A DNA stretch of 5,857 bases. It comes from Pseudomonadota bacterium (GTDB lineage: Bacteria > Desulfobacterota > GWC2-55-46 > JADFVP01). The stretch covers positions 1 to 5,857 of the forward strand of contig JADFVP010000112.1 of assembly GCA_015222595.1 (NCBI GenBank), in the 5' to 3' direction. Position numbers and translations under genes: made by a program. The notes beneath the pieces are model-generated. The model was not told the DNA's origin and made no database searches. It saw only the letters and a program-made list of their open reading frames with translations. Below are positions 1 to 5,850 of this stretch, piece after piece (position 1 is the first letter of the stretch; each line of letters starts with the position of its first letter).

Positions 1-418
1 GAATATACCTGTAGCCGTACTCCCCGCTTGTCAACCGTGACTCGAAGACCATCCCTGAGGCCCGCTGCCAGACGGAGTCCGAGTCCGGGGTTACGGCAGG
101 CCCGCCGACAGCCGCCACTTCCGGGTCGTCGAAGCCCTTTAGCGCGCTAACCAGCCACCCGCGTTCCGGGTACGCATCGTCGTCTAAAAAGGCGAGTATC
201 TCGCCCGTTGCATGCTCAAGCGCTAGGTCACGTTTTTCAGCAGGCCCCATGGAGCCAGTTGGAATTATCCGTGTCTTTTCGAAAGACTCTTCAGAGGCGG
301 TGTCGGGAAAGATCAGTATCTCGAAATCCTGATAGTCCATGTTCAGTATGTGGGGCACGGACTCGCGTATATAGTCGTTTATCTCCTTAACGGGTATGAT
401 TATCGAAACCAACGCCAT
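1..418 (-). CDS. Family 2 glycosyltransferase, N-terminal part (cut by window edge)
   Basis: About 139 residues are visible before the left edge of the window, and the frame is still open there. The start is the ATG directly after the TAA of the flippase gene (TAAATG, no spacer), so translation is probably coupled; only a weak G-rich stretch precedes it. The protein opens with the GT-A fold start of family 2 enzymes: a short beta strand ending in SIIIPV (residues 5-10), a second strand FEILIFPD (32-39) whose Asp would contact the nucleotide, then GPAEKRDLAL (58-67), and the metal-binding acidic cluster FLDDDAYP with Asp79-81. The segment VAAVGGP near 110 is also typical. By family it moves a sugar from a nucleotide sugar to a lipid-linked or protein acceptor at the cytoplasmic face. 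Donor and acceptor cannot be read from sequence. As last visible gene of a glycosyltransferase-flippase operon it likely builds a surface glycan. Confidence 0.88.
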   Translation of the reverse strand, partial: MALVSIIIPVKEINDYIRESVPHILNMDYQDFEILIFPDTASEESFEKTRIIPTGSMGPAEKRDLALEHATGEILAFLDDDAYPERGWLVSALKGFDDPEVAAVGGPAVTPDSDSVWQRASGMVFESRLTSGEYGYRYI

Positions 419-1684
419 TTACTCGCCCCCGCACTCTACTTCAACTCCGCTATGCAGATAGGCGAAGCGCTTCTCTCTATAAACCAGCCACAGATTAAAA
501 GCGAGTATGAGAAGATTGTTCACAATGATTGCAAAGATAACAGTCTGCAAAGAGCCGTGAAACAGGTTGATAAGCACCACCATGGAGACACAGCCCGCGC
601 CGAGTGAATAGATAAAACCGGACTTGTGGCGCGCCAGGTTGAAGCTCATGATAATACTTACAAGCGCCATAAGCCCCATAGACAGACCGTAGTACTTGAG
701 CATCGGCGCCGCAACGACGAACTTGGCGCCAAAGAGAAGCGTCATCACGGGGCCCGGCCATATAACAAAGAGAAGCACACCGGCTAGAGAGATACCCACC
801 GTATAAAGCAGCCCTTTTTTAAGCAGCTTGAACGTATCCTGGCTAAGAGAGTGCGCCTCGGCGACCATAGGAAAGAGCGCCAGCACAAGGGCGGCCGGAA
901 GGTAGAGCACGGTCTTGCCGAGCACGGAAACGGCCGAGTAAAGACCGGCCTCCTCAGGGGTAAAGAGGTGCTTAACCATTAAAAGATCGACATTTGTCAG
1001 AATCGTAAAGGCGAGAGTCGCCAGCAGAACCGGCACACCGTAAGAGAGAATGCTGACTGTATGGCGCTCTGCGCCTCCTTCATTCTTTGCAAAGAATGAA
1101 CGGAGCAAGTAGAACGTAACGCAAAAGATAATTATAGTGGCAACACCGACTGAAGCAACGGCGCCGTTGAGCCCGAACCCGACAACGACAAAAAGTACGC
1201 CGAAGAGCAGCTTCAAAAGACCGGAGAAACCGATGCTGAGACCGAAGGATAAAAACCTCTGCAAGCCCTGCAACATACCCAGATTGACGGTAAGAATCAG
1301 AACCCAGAAGAGCGTAATGCCGACTATAACGATAGGCACTCGACTCTCGATCTTCAGATATTCCTGAATAGTGCCGTTAAAGAAAATAATCAGAACAGGA
1401 AAGATCAGACCGACAATAGCGACCCTTACAAGCGCATTGCGATAAAGGGCGCTGAGTTTGTCATCCGATGACTCCGAGCGAAACAGAGCAGAGTACTTCG
1501 CAACGACCAACATGATAGTAGTTGTCGGAACCGCCAGAATGGAGAGCATTGAGAAGACCGCATTCATGGCGCCGAACTGATCGAGCGCGAGATGCCGGCT
1601 CATAAAGAACTGAAAGAAATAGTTAGAGACATTTGCCACCATTGTTGTGGCAAAGAGAATGGAACCAGACCTCAACAGACTCAC
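419..1684 (-). CDS. Wzx/MATE-type polysaccharide flippase (oligosaccharide flippase family)
   Basis: This 421-residue protein is hydrophobic throughout, with about 12 predicted membrane segments (for example near 8-28, 40-62, 87-102, 117-137, 150-172, 215-236, 250-272, 292-310, 335-349, 361-376 and 381-401). Length and layout fit Wzx/polysaccharide-transporter proteins of the MVF/MOP superfamily. Family-like signatures are SRHLALDQFGAMNAVFS (29-45) after the first helix and NVDLLMVKHL followed by EEAGLYSAVSVLGK (231-257) in the second half. By family it flips undecaprenyl-linked oligosaccharides from the cytoplasmic to the periplasmic face of the inner membrane. The start is GTG at 1682-1684, overlapping the TGA of the upstream glycosyltransferase by four bases (GTGA). 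A good Shine-Dalgarno, GAGGTGA at 1689-1695, lies inside the end of that gene. The stop abuts the next ATG. The family call is strong; the exact glycan is unknown. Confidence 0.92.
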   Translation of the reverse strand: MSLLRSGSILFATTMVANVSNYFFQFFMSRHLALDQFGAMNAVFSMLSILAVPTTTIMLVVAKYSALFRSESSDDKLSALYRNALVRVAIVGLIFPVLIIFFNGTIQEYLKIESRVPIVIVGITLFWVLILTVNLGMLQGLQRFLSFGLSIGFSGLLKLLFGVLFVVVGFGLNGAVASVGVATIIIFCVTFYLLRSFFAKNEGGAERHTVSILSYGVPVLLATLAFTILTNVDLLMVKHLFTPEEAGLYSAVSVLGKTVLYLPAALVLALFPMVAEAHSLSQDTFKLLKKGLLYTVGISLAGVLLFVIWPGPVMTLLFGAKFVVAAPMLKYYGLSMGLMALVSIIMSFNLARHKSGFIYSLGAGCVSMVVLINLFHGSLQTVIFAIIVNNLLILAFNLWLVYREKRFAYLHSGVEVECGGE

Positions 1685-2499
1685 TTACTCACCTCTCCCG
1701 CACCCATAACCTTAACCGTCTCACCACTCTCGGCAACAGTCTCTGTGCCAGGCGCAGCATGGTCATAGTACTTGAGTATATGCATTCTGTAGAAGATAGC
1801 CAGCGTATCGATCCCCATATGGTATACGTCTATCGGCTTTATACGCCCCCACTTCACCTCGCTTCTGTAATCGAGCGCAACAGGGGACTCGACTATCTTG
1901 TAGCCGAAGTGGTGGGCATTGGCCAGAAGCTCTACGTCGAACGCATACCTCTTGCAAAGAACACGGTGAAAGATATCGGCAAGAACCTCATACTGAAAGA
2001 CCTTCAGACCGGTCTGCGTATCTCTTAGCGGCAGGTTAAAGAGAACCTTGAGCGCAATAGCGTAGACTTTGCTGAAGACGGTTCTGAGCGGTGGGTAGTT
2101 GAGTTTGCTGTCGGGATGGTGCTTGGAGCCCACAATGACATGCGCCTGCTGGTCTCTCATAACCCTGAGCATATCGTGTATCTGCTTCGGGTGTAGATCA
2201 AGGTCGGCATCGAGAAAGACCACATAGTCTCCGGTAACATGCGCAAAGCCCTTTCTCAGGGCGTTACCCTTGCCGTGGTTCGACTCCGTTCTGACAGGCA
2301 CAATGGAGCCTAAGTCATGCAAAGCGCGCTCGGCCTCCGAAAAGGTATTGTCGCTACTGCCGTCATCGATTAAGAGTATTTCGAACTTGCACTTGGACCT
2401 GCTGAAGACCTTATGCGTCTCTCTCAAATTTTCATATATATGATGCCCCTCATTGAAGGCAGGCATCAAGACAGAAATTTTACCCTTAAACAGCTTCAC
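1681..2499 (-). CDS. DPM1-like family 2 glycosyltransferase
   Basis: From the chosen start this is a 272-residue protein. I chose GTG at 2497-2499 because GGGAGG (2505-2510) sits five bases upstream; the frame could begin six codons earlier at GTG 2517, which has no such site. The GT-A domain is complete: SVLMPAFNEG (9-18), ILLIDDGSSDNT (41-52), GKGNALRKG (76-84), the metal-binding FLDADLDLHP (95-104), RDTQTGLKVF (159-168) and YAFDVELL (185-192). DTQTG and the FDxELL segment resemble dolichyl/polyprenyl-phosphate mannose or glucose synthases. By family these load a sugar from GDP- or UDP-sugar onto a polyprenyl phosphate at the cytoplasmic face. No GtrA-like membrane domain follows; the last 25 residues look disordered. 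It is first in the operon with the flippase. It could supply a polyprenyl-phosphate sugar or act directly on the growing glycan; sequence does not decide this. Confidence 0.92.
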   Translation of the reverse strand: MKLFKGKISVLMPAFNEGHHIYENLRETHKVFSRSKCKFEILLIDDGSSDNTFSEAERALHDLGSIVPVRTESNHGKGNALRKGFAHVTGDYVVFLDADLDLHPKQIHDMLRVMRDQQAHVIVGSKHHPDSKLNYPPLRTVFSKVYAIALKVLFNLPLRDTQTGLKVFQYEVLADIFHRVLCKRYAFDVELLANAHHFGYKIVESPVALDYRSEVKWGRIKPIDVYHMGIDTLAIFYRMHILKYYDHAAPGTETVAESGETVKVMGAGEVSK

Positions 2500-2504
2500 A
2501 CCGA

Positions 2505-2510
2505 CCTCCC
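2505..2510 (-). promoter_or_regulatory. Ribosome binding site deciding the start of the DPM1-like gene
   Basis: On the minus strand GGGAGG is followed by the five-base spacer TCGGT and then GTG at 2497-2499. This favours that GTG over the in-frame GTG at 2515-2517, for which I see no comparable Shine-Dalgarno. Confidence 0.7.
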
Positions 2511-2633
2511 GGCACACCCTGCCAACAAAAACCCAACAAACGAGACGAATGAAGAAAACCGGCTTCTTGCTATGGGTAAAAGCAGATATAATAATACTAA
2601 AAGAAAGGATTAAAGCAACCTATTAACACTTTA

Positions 2634-2662
2634 AGTATATTGCGGCATTGTGAAAAATGCAA
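2634..2662 (-). promoter_or_regulatory. Sigma70-type promoter for the glycosyltransferase-flippase operon
   Basis: On the minus strand there is a -35 TTGCAT (2657-2662), a spacer of exactly 17 bases and a -10 TATACT (2634-2639): four of six and five of six consensus matches at ideal spacing. Transcription would start near 2627 and leave a leader of about 128 bases before the GTG at 2499. The spacer region contains a small inverted repeat, GCATT-6-AATGC (2645-2660), overlapping the -35; it might be an operator but is short enough to be chance. Confidence 0.6.
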
Positions 2663-2726
2663 GCCAAAAAGTTCCGCTTCGCCACTGCCATACAGCCCCG
2701 GAGTTGATTAGCCACCGAGTCCATGG

Positions 2727-2753
2727 TACGCTACCGAGAGACCCTGGCAGCTA
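2727..2753 (-). promoter_or_regulatory. JUMPstart/ops-like element (candidate RfaH-type antitermination site)
   Basis: Read on the minus strand this holds, in order, TAGCTG (2748-2753), CCAGGG (2742-2747), TCTCT, and CGGTAGCGT (2728-2736). The known JUMPstart element, as I recall it, has the same three blocks in the same order, ending in the ops sequence GGCGGTAGCGTG. The core CGGTAGCGT, including the ops mini-hairpin (C and G closing a GGTAGC-type loop), is intact; the two leading G and the last G differ, giving 9 of 12. Block spacing also differs (0 and 5 bases here against about 5 and 1). It lies on the coding strand of the polysaccharide operon, 228 bases before its first codon, which is where such elements occur. 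Against it, the best promoter lies downstream, so a further promoter is needed; a weak TTGATT-17-TATGCC exists at 2815-2843. Confidence 0.4.
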
Positions 2754-2834
2754 GGGCCGAGAGGCTCTCAACCGTGCCGACGGCAGCCGAAACAACGCTC
2801 AACTGAGCTGCTCCGGCATACACCGATGTTTTAA

Positions 2835-2840
2835 TATAAT
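2835..2840 (+). promoter_or_regulatory. Possible -10 hexamer for the ligase gene
   Basis: A perfect TATAAT lies 26 bases before the ligase ATG, but no recognisable -35 is found at 16-18 bases upstream. If used, the mRNA leader would be only about 20 bases and lacks a Shine-Dalgarno. The same bases also form part of an AT-rich stretch that could serve the minus strand, so the call is tentative. Confidence 0.3.
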
Positions 2841-2866
2841 CAAGACAGGCATACAGCCCCCCTCCA

Positions 2867-4096
2867 ATGCCCATAAATAGAGCGGCCGACAAAAACTTAA
2901 GGCTCATCCGGTACATCTTGCCCTTAACGGGTCTCTACCTGTTTACGCTCAACATACCCCACGCAACGACAATACAGGAGACCTCATTCTTTCTTGCGCT
3001 CATACTCACGCTGTACTCGATACTAAAAGAGAAGAACTGGCCACACGCACCACTCAGGCTTCCGTTCATCCTATGGGTCTGTCTCGGCGTACTCTCTTTG
3101 CTCTTTAGCGCCGATGTCTACTTCTCTGCAGAGATGATCAAGAAGGAGATCCTCTACTACATACTCGCCTTCTGGCTCTGTTATACCGTAACGCGAAACC
3201 AGAAGAACTTTCTCTTCCTCTCCGGCGCCCTTCTCGCCAGCGCTGTTGTGATAATCGCAGCGTCGGGTTACTACTATCTCATAGTCGGAATGGACGAGGT
3301 GACCATAGGGCACGTTGGTATTCTTTACGGCCAGCGGGCTTACTACACCAACTTCATCTTGTCCGGCGCGCTTCTATGCCTTGCGCTTGTTCCGCTCAAG
3401 AACATCCACACCTCCATACGGCTCTTTTGCCTGGCGCTGCTACCGATCTGCATGCTGGCCCTTTACTTTGCCAAACTGAGAGCCGGCTACCTCTCTTTGC
3501 TTCTGATTGTCTGCGCAATAATCGGTACGGTAGTAGTTAGAATGACCAGCTATAAGGCCAAGATTGCTCTCGTCGCGCTGATATGCGTTATCCTCTTCGT
3601 CTCGGTCTTTTTTATTGTCGACATAAACCTGAACTCCGAGATCTCTCTCAGCGCGCTAAAAAGATACGGCACTGAAGAGCGCTGGGCGATCTGGATGCAC
3701 TTCATAAACACCATACTGGCTCATCCTATGATCGGAGCAGGTTTCGGTATCAAGGATTTCGTGCTCACCGAGTTTGGCGGTAGAGAACTCTATCCGCACA
3801 ACCTCTTTCTCAGTTACGGCGTCATGCTCGGAGTACCCGGAATGGGCGTGCTCGCCCTTCTCTTCGGCTCTATCGCCCGGCTTCTCCTCAAGGGCCTGAG
3901 TGTACTAAAGCACGACCCGAACGGCCTGTCGTCCGTGCCGTTTGCCGGGCTGCTGCTCCTCGGCACCTTCTTTGTTCTCAACCTCACATCAGACGTTATG
4001 GTCGAACACAGCGGCGAACTCTTCTGGTCGCTCATGGGCATCTTCATCGGTTACTGCGCAAGGGCCGAACGGAAGCTGTCCGAGACGCCGGAGTAG
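2867..4096 (+). CDS. O-antigen ligase/polymerase family membrane protein (Wzy_C/WaaL-like)
   Basis: This 409-residue protein has about 10-12 membrane segments (for example near 15-30, 38-53, 64-81, 95-108, 114-139, 162-177, 185-201, 207-225, 232-251, 315-335, 357-372 and 386-397). A large periplasmic loop lies near 252-310, as in the O-antigen ligase family. Conserved-type features are Lys203-Leu-Arg205-Ala-Gly at a helix start, Glu271-Arg272-Trp in the loop, HPMIGAGFG (286-294) and YPHNLFLSYGVMLG (309-322), whose His311 matches the PHN-type histidine essential in WaaL. By family it joins lipid-linked O-antigen to lipid A-core, or polymerises or ligates another surface glycan, in the periplasm. 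WaaL, Wzy and protein-glycosylating ligases cannot be told apart here. The ATG at 2867 is the only start before an in-frame TAA at 2837-2839, but it has no Shine-Dalgarno. A TTG at 2918 is the alternative. It is divergent from the flippase operon and stands alone on its strand. Confidence 0.9.
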   Translation: MPINRAADKNLRLIRYILPLTGLYLFTLNIPHATTIQETSFFLALILTLYSILKEKNWPHAPLRLPFILWVCLGVLSLLFSADVYFSAEMIKKEILYYILAFWLCYTVTRNQKNFLFLSGALLASAVVIIAASGYYYLIVGMDEVTIGHVGILYGQRAYYTNFILSGALLCLALVPLKNIHTSIRLFCLALLPICMLALYFAKLRAGYLSLLLIVCAIIGTVVVRMTSYKAKIALVALICVILFVSVFFIVDINLNSEISLSALKRYGTEERWAIWMHFINTILAHPMIGAGFGIKDFVLTEFGGRELYPHNLFLSYGVMLGVPGMGVLALLFGSIARLLLKGLSVLKHDPNGLSSVPFAGLLLLGTFFVLNLTSDVMVEHSGELFWSLMGIFIGYCARAERKLSETPE

Positions 4097-4154
4097 TACC
4101 GCGCGCCGGCTACGCACCACCCAGCCGCCACTCGTCGCTTAGCGCCTTCGTCAG

Positions 4155-4174
4155 AAAAAAAGAGGGCGTCCCTC
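4155..4174 (-). terminator. Rho-independent terminator facing the minus strand
   Basis: On the minus strand a five-pair GC-rich stem GAGGG/CCCTC with a three-base loop (4162-4174) is followed directly by seven T (4155-4161). The shape is that of an intrinsic terminator for leftward transcription. On the plus strand the A tract precedes the hairpin, so it would not stop the ligase transcript. No minus-strand gene lies just to its right; it could block leftward readthrough or end a small unannotated transcript. Confidence 0.5.
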
Positions 4175-4225
4175 GCTGGGCAAAAACCGGTGAAGAACAA
4201 AAGAGAACAGTGTCAAAAAAAAATG

Positions 4226-4292
4226 TTGCTCTACTGTAGCGCGCTCTGATACTTTAGACCTATATAACCTTCAAATTATAAAGGAGCCACCG
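4226..4292 (+). promoter_or_regulatory. Promoter region and ribosome binding site of the histone-like gene
   Basis: A nine-A tract (4215-4223), which could act as an UP-like element, precedes TTGCTC (4226-4231) and, 16 bases later, GATACT (4248-4253). A second -10 candidate, TATAAC, is at 4263-4268 but lacks a good -35. The Shine-Dalgarno AAGGAG (4281-4286) with a six-base spacer before the ATG at 4293 is the strongest in the window and fits high-level expression. The ribosome site is secure; the choice of promoter is not. Confidence 0.5.
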
Positions 4293-4685
4293 ATGCCTAA
4301 ATCTATTGCAGCAGTCAAAGACCTTCTAAAGCGCACAGAGGGTCTGCTGGCCAAGATAAAAAAGACAATCCCGATTGTAGCCCAGAAAGAGTCCAAGGTT
4401 CTGCTTCGCGAAGTAGCCAAAACCAAGACCGCAGCAGTAAAGACATACAAGGCAGTAATCAAGAAGAGCGAGGGCTTCTTGTCCGAACAGAAACAGATAG
4501 TAGCAGCGACCAGGAAGAAGACGGCAACCAAAAAGAAGGCAGCGCCGAAGAAGAAAGTAGCAGCCAAGAAGAAGGCGGCGCCGAAGAAGAAAGTTGTAGC
4601 CAGGAAGAAGGCAGCGCCAAAGAAAAAAGCGGCGCCGAAGAAGAAAGCCGTAGCCAAGAAAAAAACCGTGGCAAAGAAGAAGTAA
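4293..4685 (+). CDS. Lysine/alanine-rich histone H1-like protein
   Basis: This is a 130-residue, very basic protein in two parts. Residues 1-73 look helical and moderately charged, with no domain I recognise. They contain two related segments 44 residues apart, LLKRTEGLLAKIKK (11-24) and VIKKSEGFLSEQKQ (55-68). Residues 74-130 are a low-complexity tail of nine hexapeptides of the form [KR]KK plus three small residues (AAP four times; also VAA, VVA, AVA, TVA, TAT), closing with KKK. Such tails resemble eukaryotic H1 C-termini and bacterial H1-like proteins (Chlamydia Hc2, Bordetella BpH1, Pseudomonas AlgP), which bind DNA without sequence specificity. The likely role, by analogy, is nucleoid compaction or global regulation. 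The gene has its own promoter region and a strong AAGGAG site, and converges on the potassium channel gene. RNA or polyanion binding is also possible. The gene is certain; the function is inferred from composition. Confidence 0.85.
   Translation: MPKSIAAVKDLLKRTEGLLAKIKKTIPIVAQKESKVLLREVAKTKTAAVKTYKAVIKKSEGFLSEQKQIVAATRKKTATKKKAAPKKKVAAKKKAAPKKKVVARKKAAPKKKAAPKKKAVAKKKTVAKKK
4512..4682 (+). repeat. In-frame 18-bp tandem repeat coding the hexapeptide tail
   Basis: Nine and a half units of 18 bases code [KR]KKxxx without one break in phase. Neighbouring units pair into 36-base units; the first two of these (from 4530 on, KKKAAP followed by KKKV and two small residues) are nearly identical at the DNA level, which suggests growth by slippage or unequal exchange. 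The reverse strand is therefore open in several frames and gives false Phe/Leu/Ser-rich reading frames. Confidence 0.9.
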
Positions 4686-4711
4686 CTCTCTTTACCGGCA
4701 AAACCACATAA

Positions 4712-4776
4712 AGAACCGGCTCAAGAGCGGAGAAGTAGAGGCAATGCCCTGTACTTCATTCTCTTGAGCCGGTTTT
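4712..4776. terminator. Long bidirectional terminator hairpin between convergent genes
   Basis: A perfect 14-bp inverted repeat, AACCGGCTCAAGAG at 4714-4727 with its complement at 4761-4774, encloses a second stem GAAGTA/TACTTC (4732-4737 and 4752-4757) and an innermost GGC-AAT-GCC. On the plus strand it runs into TTTTCT (4773-4778), and on the minus strand into TTCTTTAT. It lies 27 bases past the histone-like stop and 46 bases past the channel stop, so it can end both transcripts. Confidence 0.8.
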
Positions 4777-4821
4777 CTAAACTCTACCTGCCAGAACCTG
4801 TCGCACAGAACCACTCGCGGA

Positions 4822-5850
4822 CTAGGCCAGCCCCTCAAGCTCCTTCAACTGCTCCTTGGTTCCGAGCGCAACGAACCTGTCGCCGCTATCCACCAACGTC
4901 TCCGGCACCGGGCTAACTATCATCACCTTCTCGCCCTTCTTCTTAAGTGCAAGAATATTCGCCCCTGTCACGCATTTTTTCCTTACGTCCTGCATTGATT
5001 TACCGACAAAGGGAGAGCTATCGTCTATTATCACCTCTTCCATCAAAAGCGCTATCTCTTCGCTGTGCATGACCACGTCTAGAAACTCTACGACAGTCGG
5101 CCTGAGGAGCAGGCTTGCCAGCCTGCGCCCGCCCATGCTGTACGGAGAGATCACTCTGTCGGCCCCGGCCTTCTTAAGCTTATACTCCGACTTTTCGAGG
5201 TTCGCCCTGCCGACCACAAAGAGCTTCTCGTTGAGCCCCTTTGCGCTAAGAACTATGTAGACGTTGTCGGCGTCGGCATCCGTTGCGGTAACAAGCCCGC
5301 TTGCGCGCATTATCCCCGCAGCCTGAAGCACATCGTCACTCGAGGCATCTCCCTCCACATACATCCAGTCGTGTTCCTCGCAAGCCTTCATAACGTCTGG
5401 ATTGTAGTCTATTACGACAAAGGACACCTTTTCCCGTTCGAGTTCAAGTGCCACCTGCATACCGACCCTGCCGAGCCCGCAGACGATATAATGCTCTTTG
5501 AGTGCATCTATCTTACGCTTCATCCTGCTCCTCCCTAAGGCCCCGGAGAACTGACCTGAGACCAAGAACTCTCCAATGCTCGTTATAATATAAAGGAATG
5601 TGGTTACGCCAAGAACGATAAGAACTATTACAAAGATTCGGCCCGCAGGGTGAAGCGGATGCACCTCTGAGTAGCCGACTGTAGAGATGGTGAGTATCGT
5701 CATGTAGAGGGCATCGAGAAATGACCAGCCCTCGACTATCATGAGACCTATGACGCCAAAGGCCGTGGTGACAAAGAGCAGCAGACCAATCCTGCTTGCA
5801 TGCCACTTCCAGTTCTCATATCTATCGCTGCTCTGCTTTAAAATAGACAC
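4822..5850 (-). CDS. Two-TM potassium channel with RCK/TrkA regulatory domain
   Basis: This 342-residue protein has the MthK/Kch plan. TM1 is near 20-39, a pore helix near 43-55, the selectivity filter TVGYSE at 57-62 and TM2 near 70-95. A Rossmann RCK_N domain starts at about 118 with YIVCGLGRVG (GxGxxG, 125-130), the ribose-binding type acid Asp148 in VVIDYNP, and YVEGDASSDDVL (164-175). A TrkA_C-type domain follows from about 258 to the end. By family it passes K+ through the inner membrane and is gated by a ligand on the RCK domain, such as a nucleotide or Ca2+. The usual filter is TVGYGD; here Ser61 replaces the last Gly. The start is taken as GTG at 5848-5850, but only seven further bases, all G on this strand, are visible. 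A more upstream start cannot be excluded. It converges on the histone-like gene and shares its terminator. Confidence 0.9.
   Translation of the reverse strand: MSILKQSSDRYENWKWHASRIGLLLFVTTAFGVIGLMIVEGWSFLDALYMTILTISTVGYSEVHPLHPAGRIFVIVLIVLGVTTFLYIITSIGEFLVSGQFSGALGRSRMKRKIDALKEHYIVCGLGRVGMQVALELEREKVSFVVIDYNPDVMKACEEHDWMYVEGDASSDDVLQAAGIMRASGLVTATDADADNVYIVLSAKGLNEKLFVVGRANLEKSEYKLKKAGADRVISPYSMGGRRLASLLLRPTVVEFLDVVMHSEEIALLMEEVIIDDSSPFVGKSMQDVRKKCVTGANILALKKKGEKVMIVSPVPETLVDSGDRFVALGTKEQLKELEGLA

Larger units (their letters stand above)
2500..2866. other. Divergent intergenic region between glycosyltransferase operon and ligase gene
   Basis: This 367-base stretch separates the starts of two divergent units and holds no gene I can support. 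The side near the minus-strand operon (2500-2660) is AT-rich and contains that operon's best promoter. The part at 2664-2830 is GC-richer, with several short inverted repeats, and carries the JUMPstart/ops-like element on the minus strand. A TATAAT at 2835-2840 is the only promoter-like hexamer near the plus-strand ligase start. A minus-strand reading frame of 61 codons (2731-2916) crosses the region but runs antisense into the ligase start and is not accepted as a gene. Confidence 0.75.

Noticed and set aside
495..761. Minus-strand frame of 88 codons within the flippase gene
   Set aside because: It is an out-of-frame shadow of the flippase sequence without hydrophobic pattern or domain.
1633..2028. 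Plus-strand frame of 131 codons opposite the flippase and DPM1-like genes
   Set aside because: It lies antisense to two well-supported genes and shows no recognisable domain.
2681..2760. GCCACTG followed later by a CCTGGC-type box, recalling a cobalamin riboswitch
   Set aside because: The remaining conserved boxes and core helices are missing, and neither neighbouring gene is linked to B12.
2796..2814. tRNA D-arm-like stretch on the minus strand (GCAGCTCAGTTGAGC)
   Set aside because: No TPsiC arm (GGTTCGA-type), anticodon arm or matching acceptor stem follows; the pattern comes from a small GCTCA/TGAGC palindrome that is expected by chance at this length.
2689..2860. 11-base direct repeat CATACAGCCCC at 2689 and 2850
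   Set aside because: Several 11-base repeats are expected by chance in 5.8 kb, and nothing between the copies looks like a mobile element.
2731..2916. Minus-strand frame of 61 codons with a hydrophobic N-terminus and an AAGG-like site before its ATG
   Set aside because: It begins inside the ligase coding sequence in antisense and ends inside the ops-like core. There is no family resemblance and the Shine-Dalgarno is weak, so it was kept out of the gene list.
4271..4707. Minus-strand Phe/Ala-rich and Ser/Leu-rich frames opposite the histone-like gene
   Set aside because: They are mirror images of AAG, AAA and GCC-type codons of the tandem repeat; no start signal or domain supports them.
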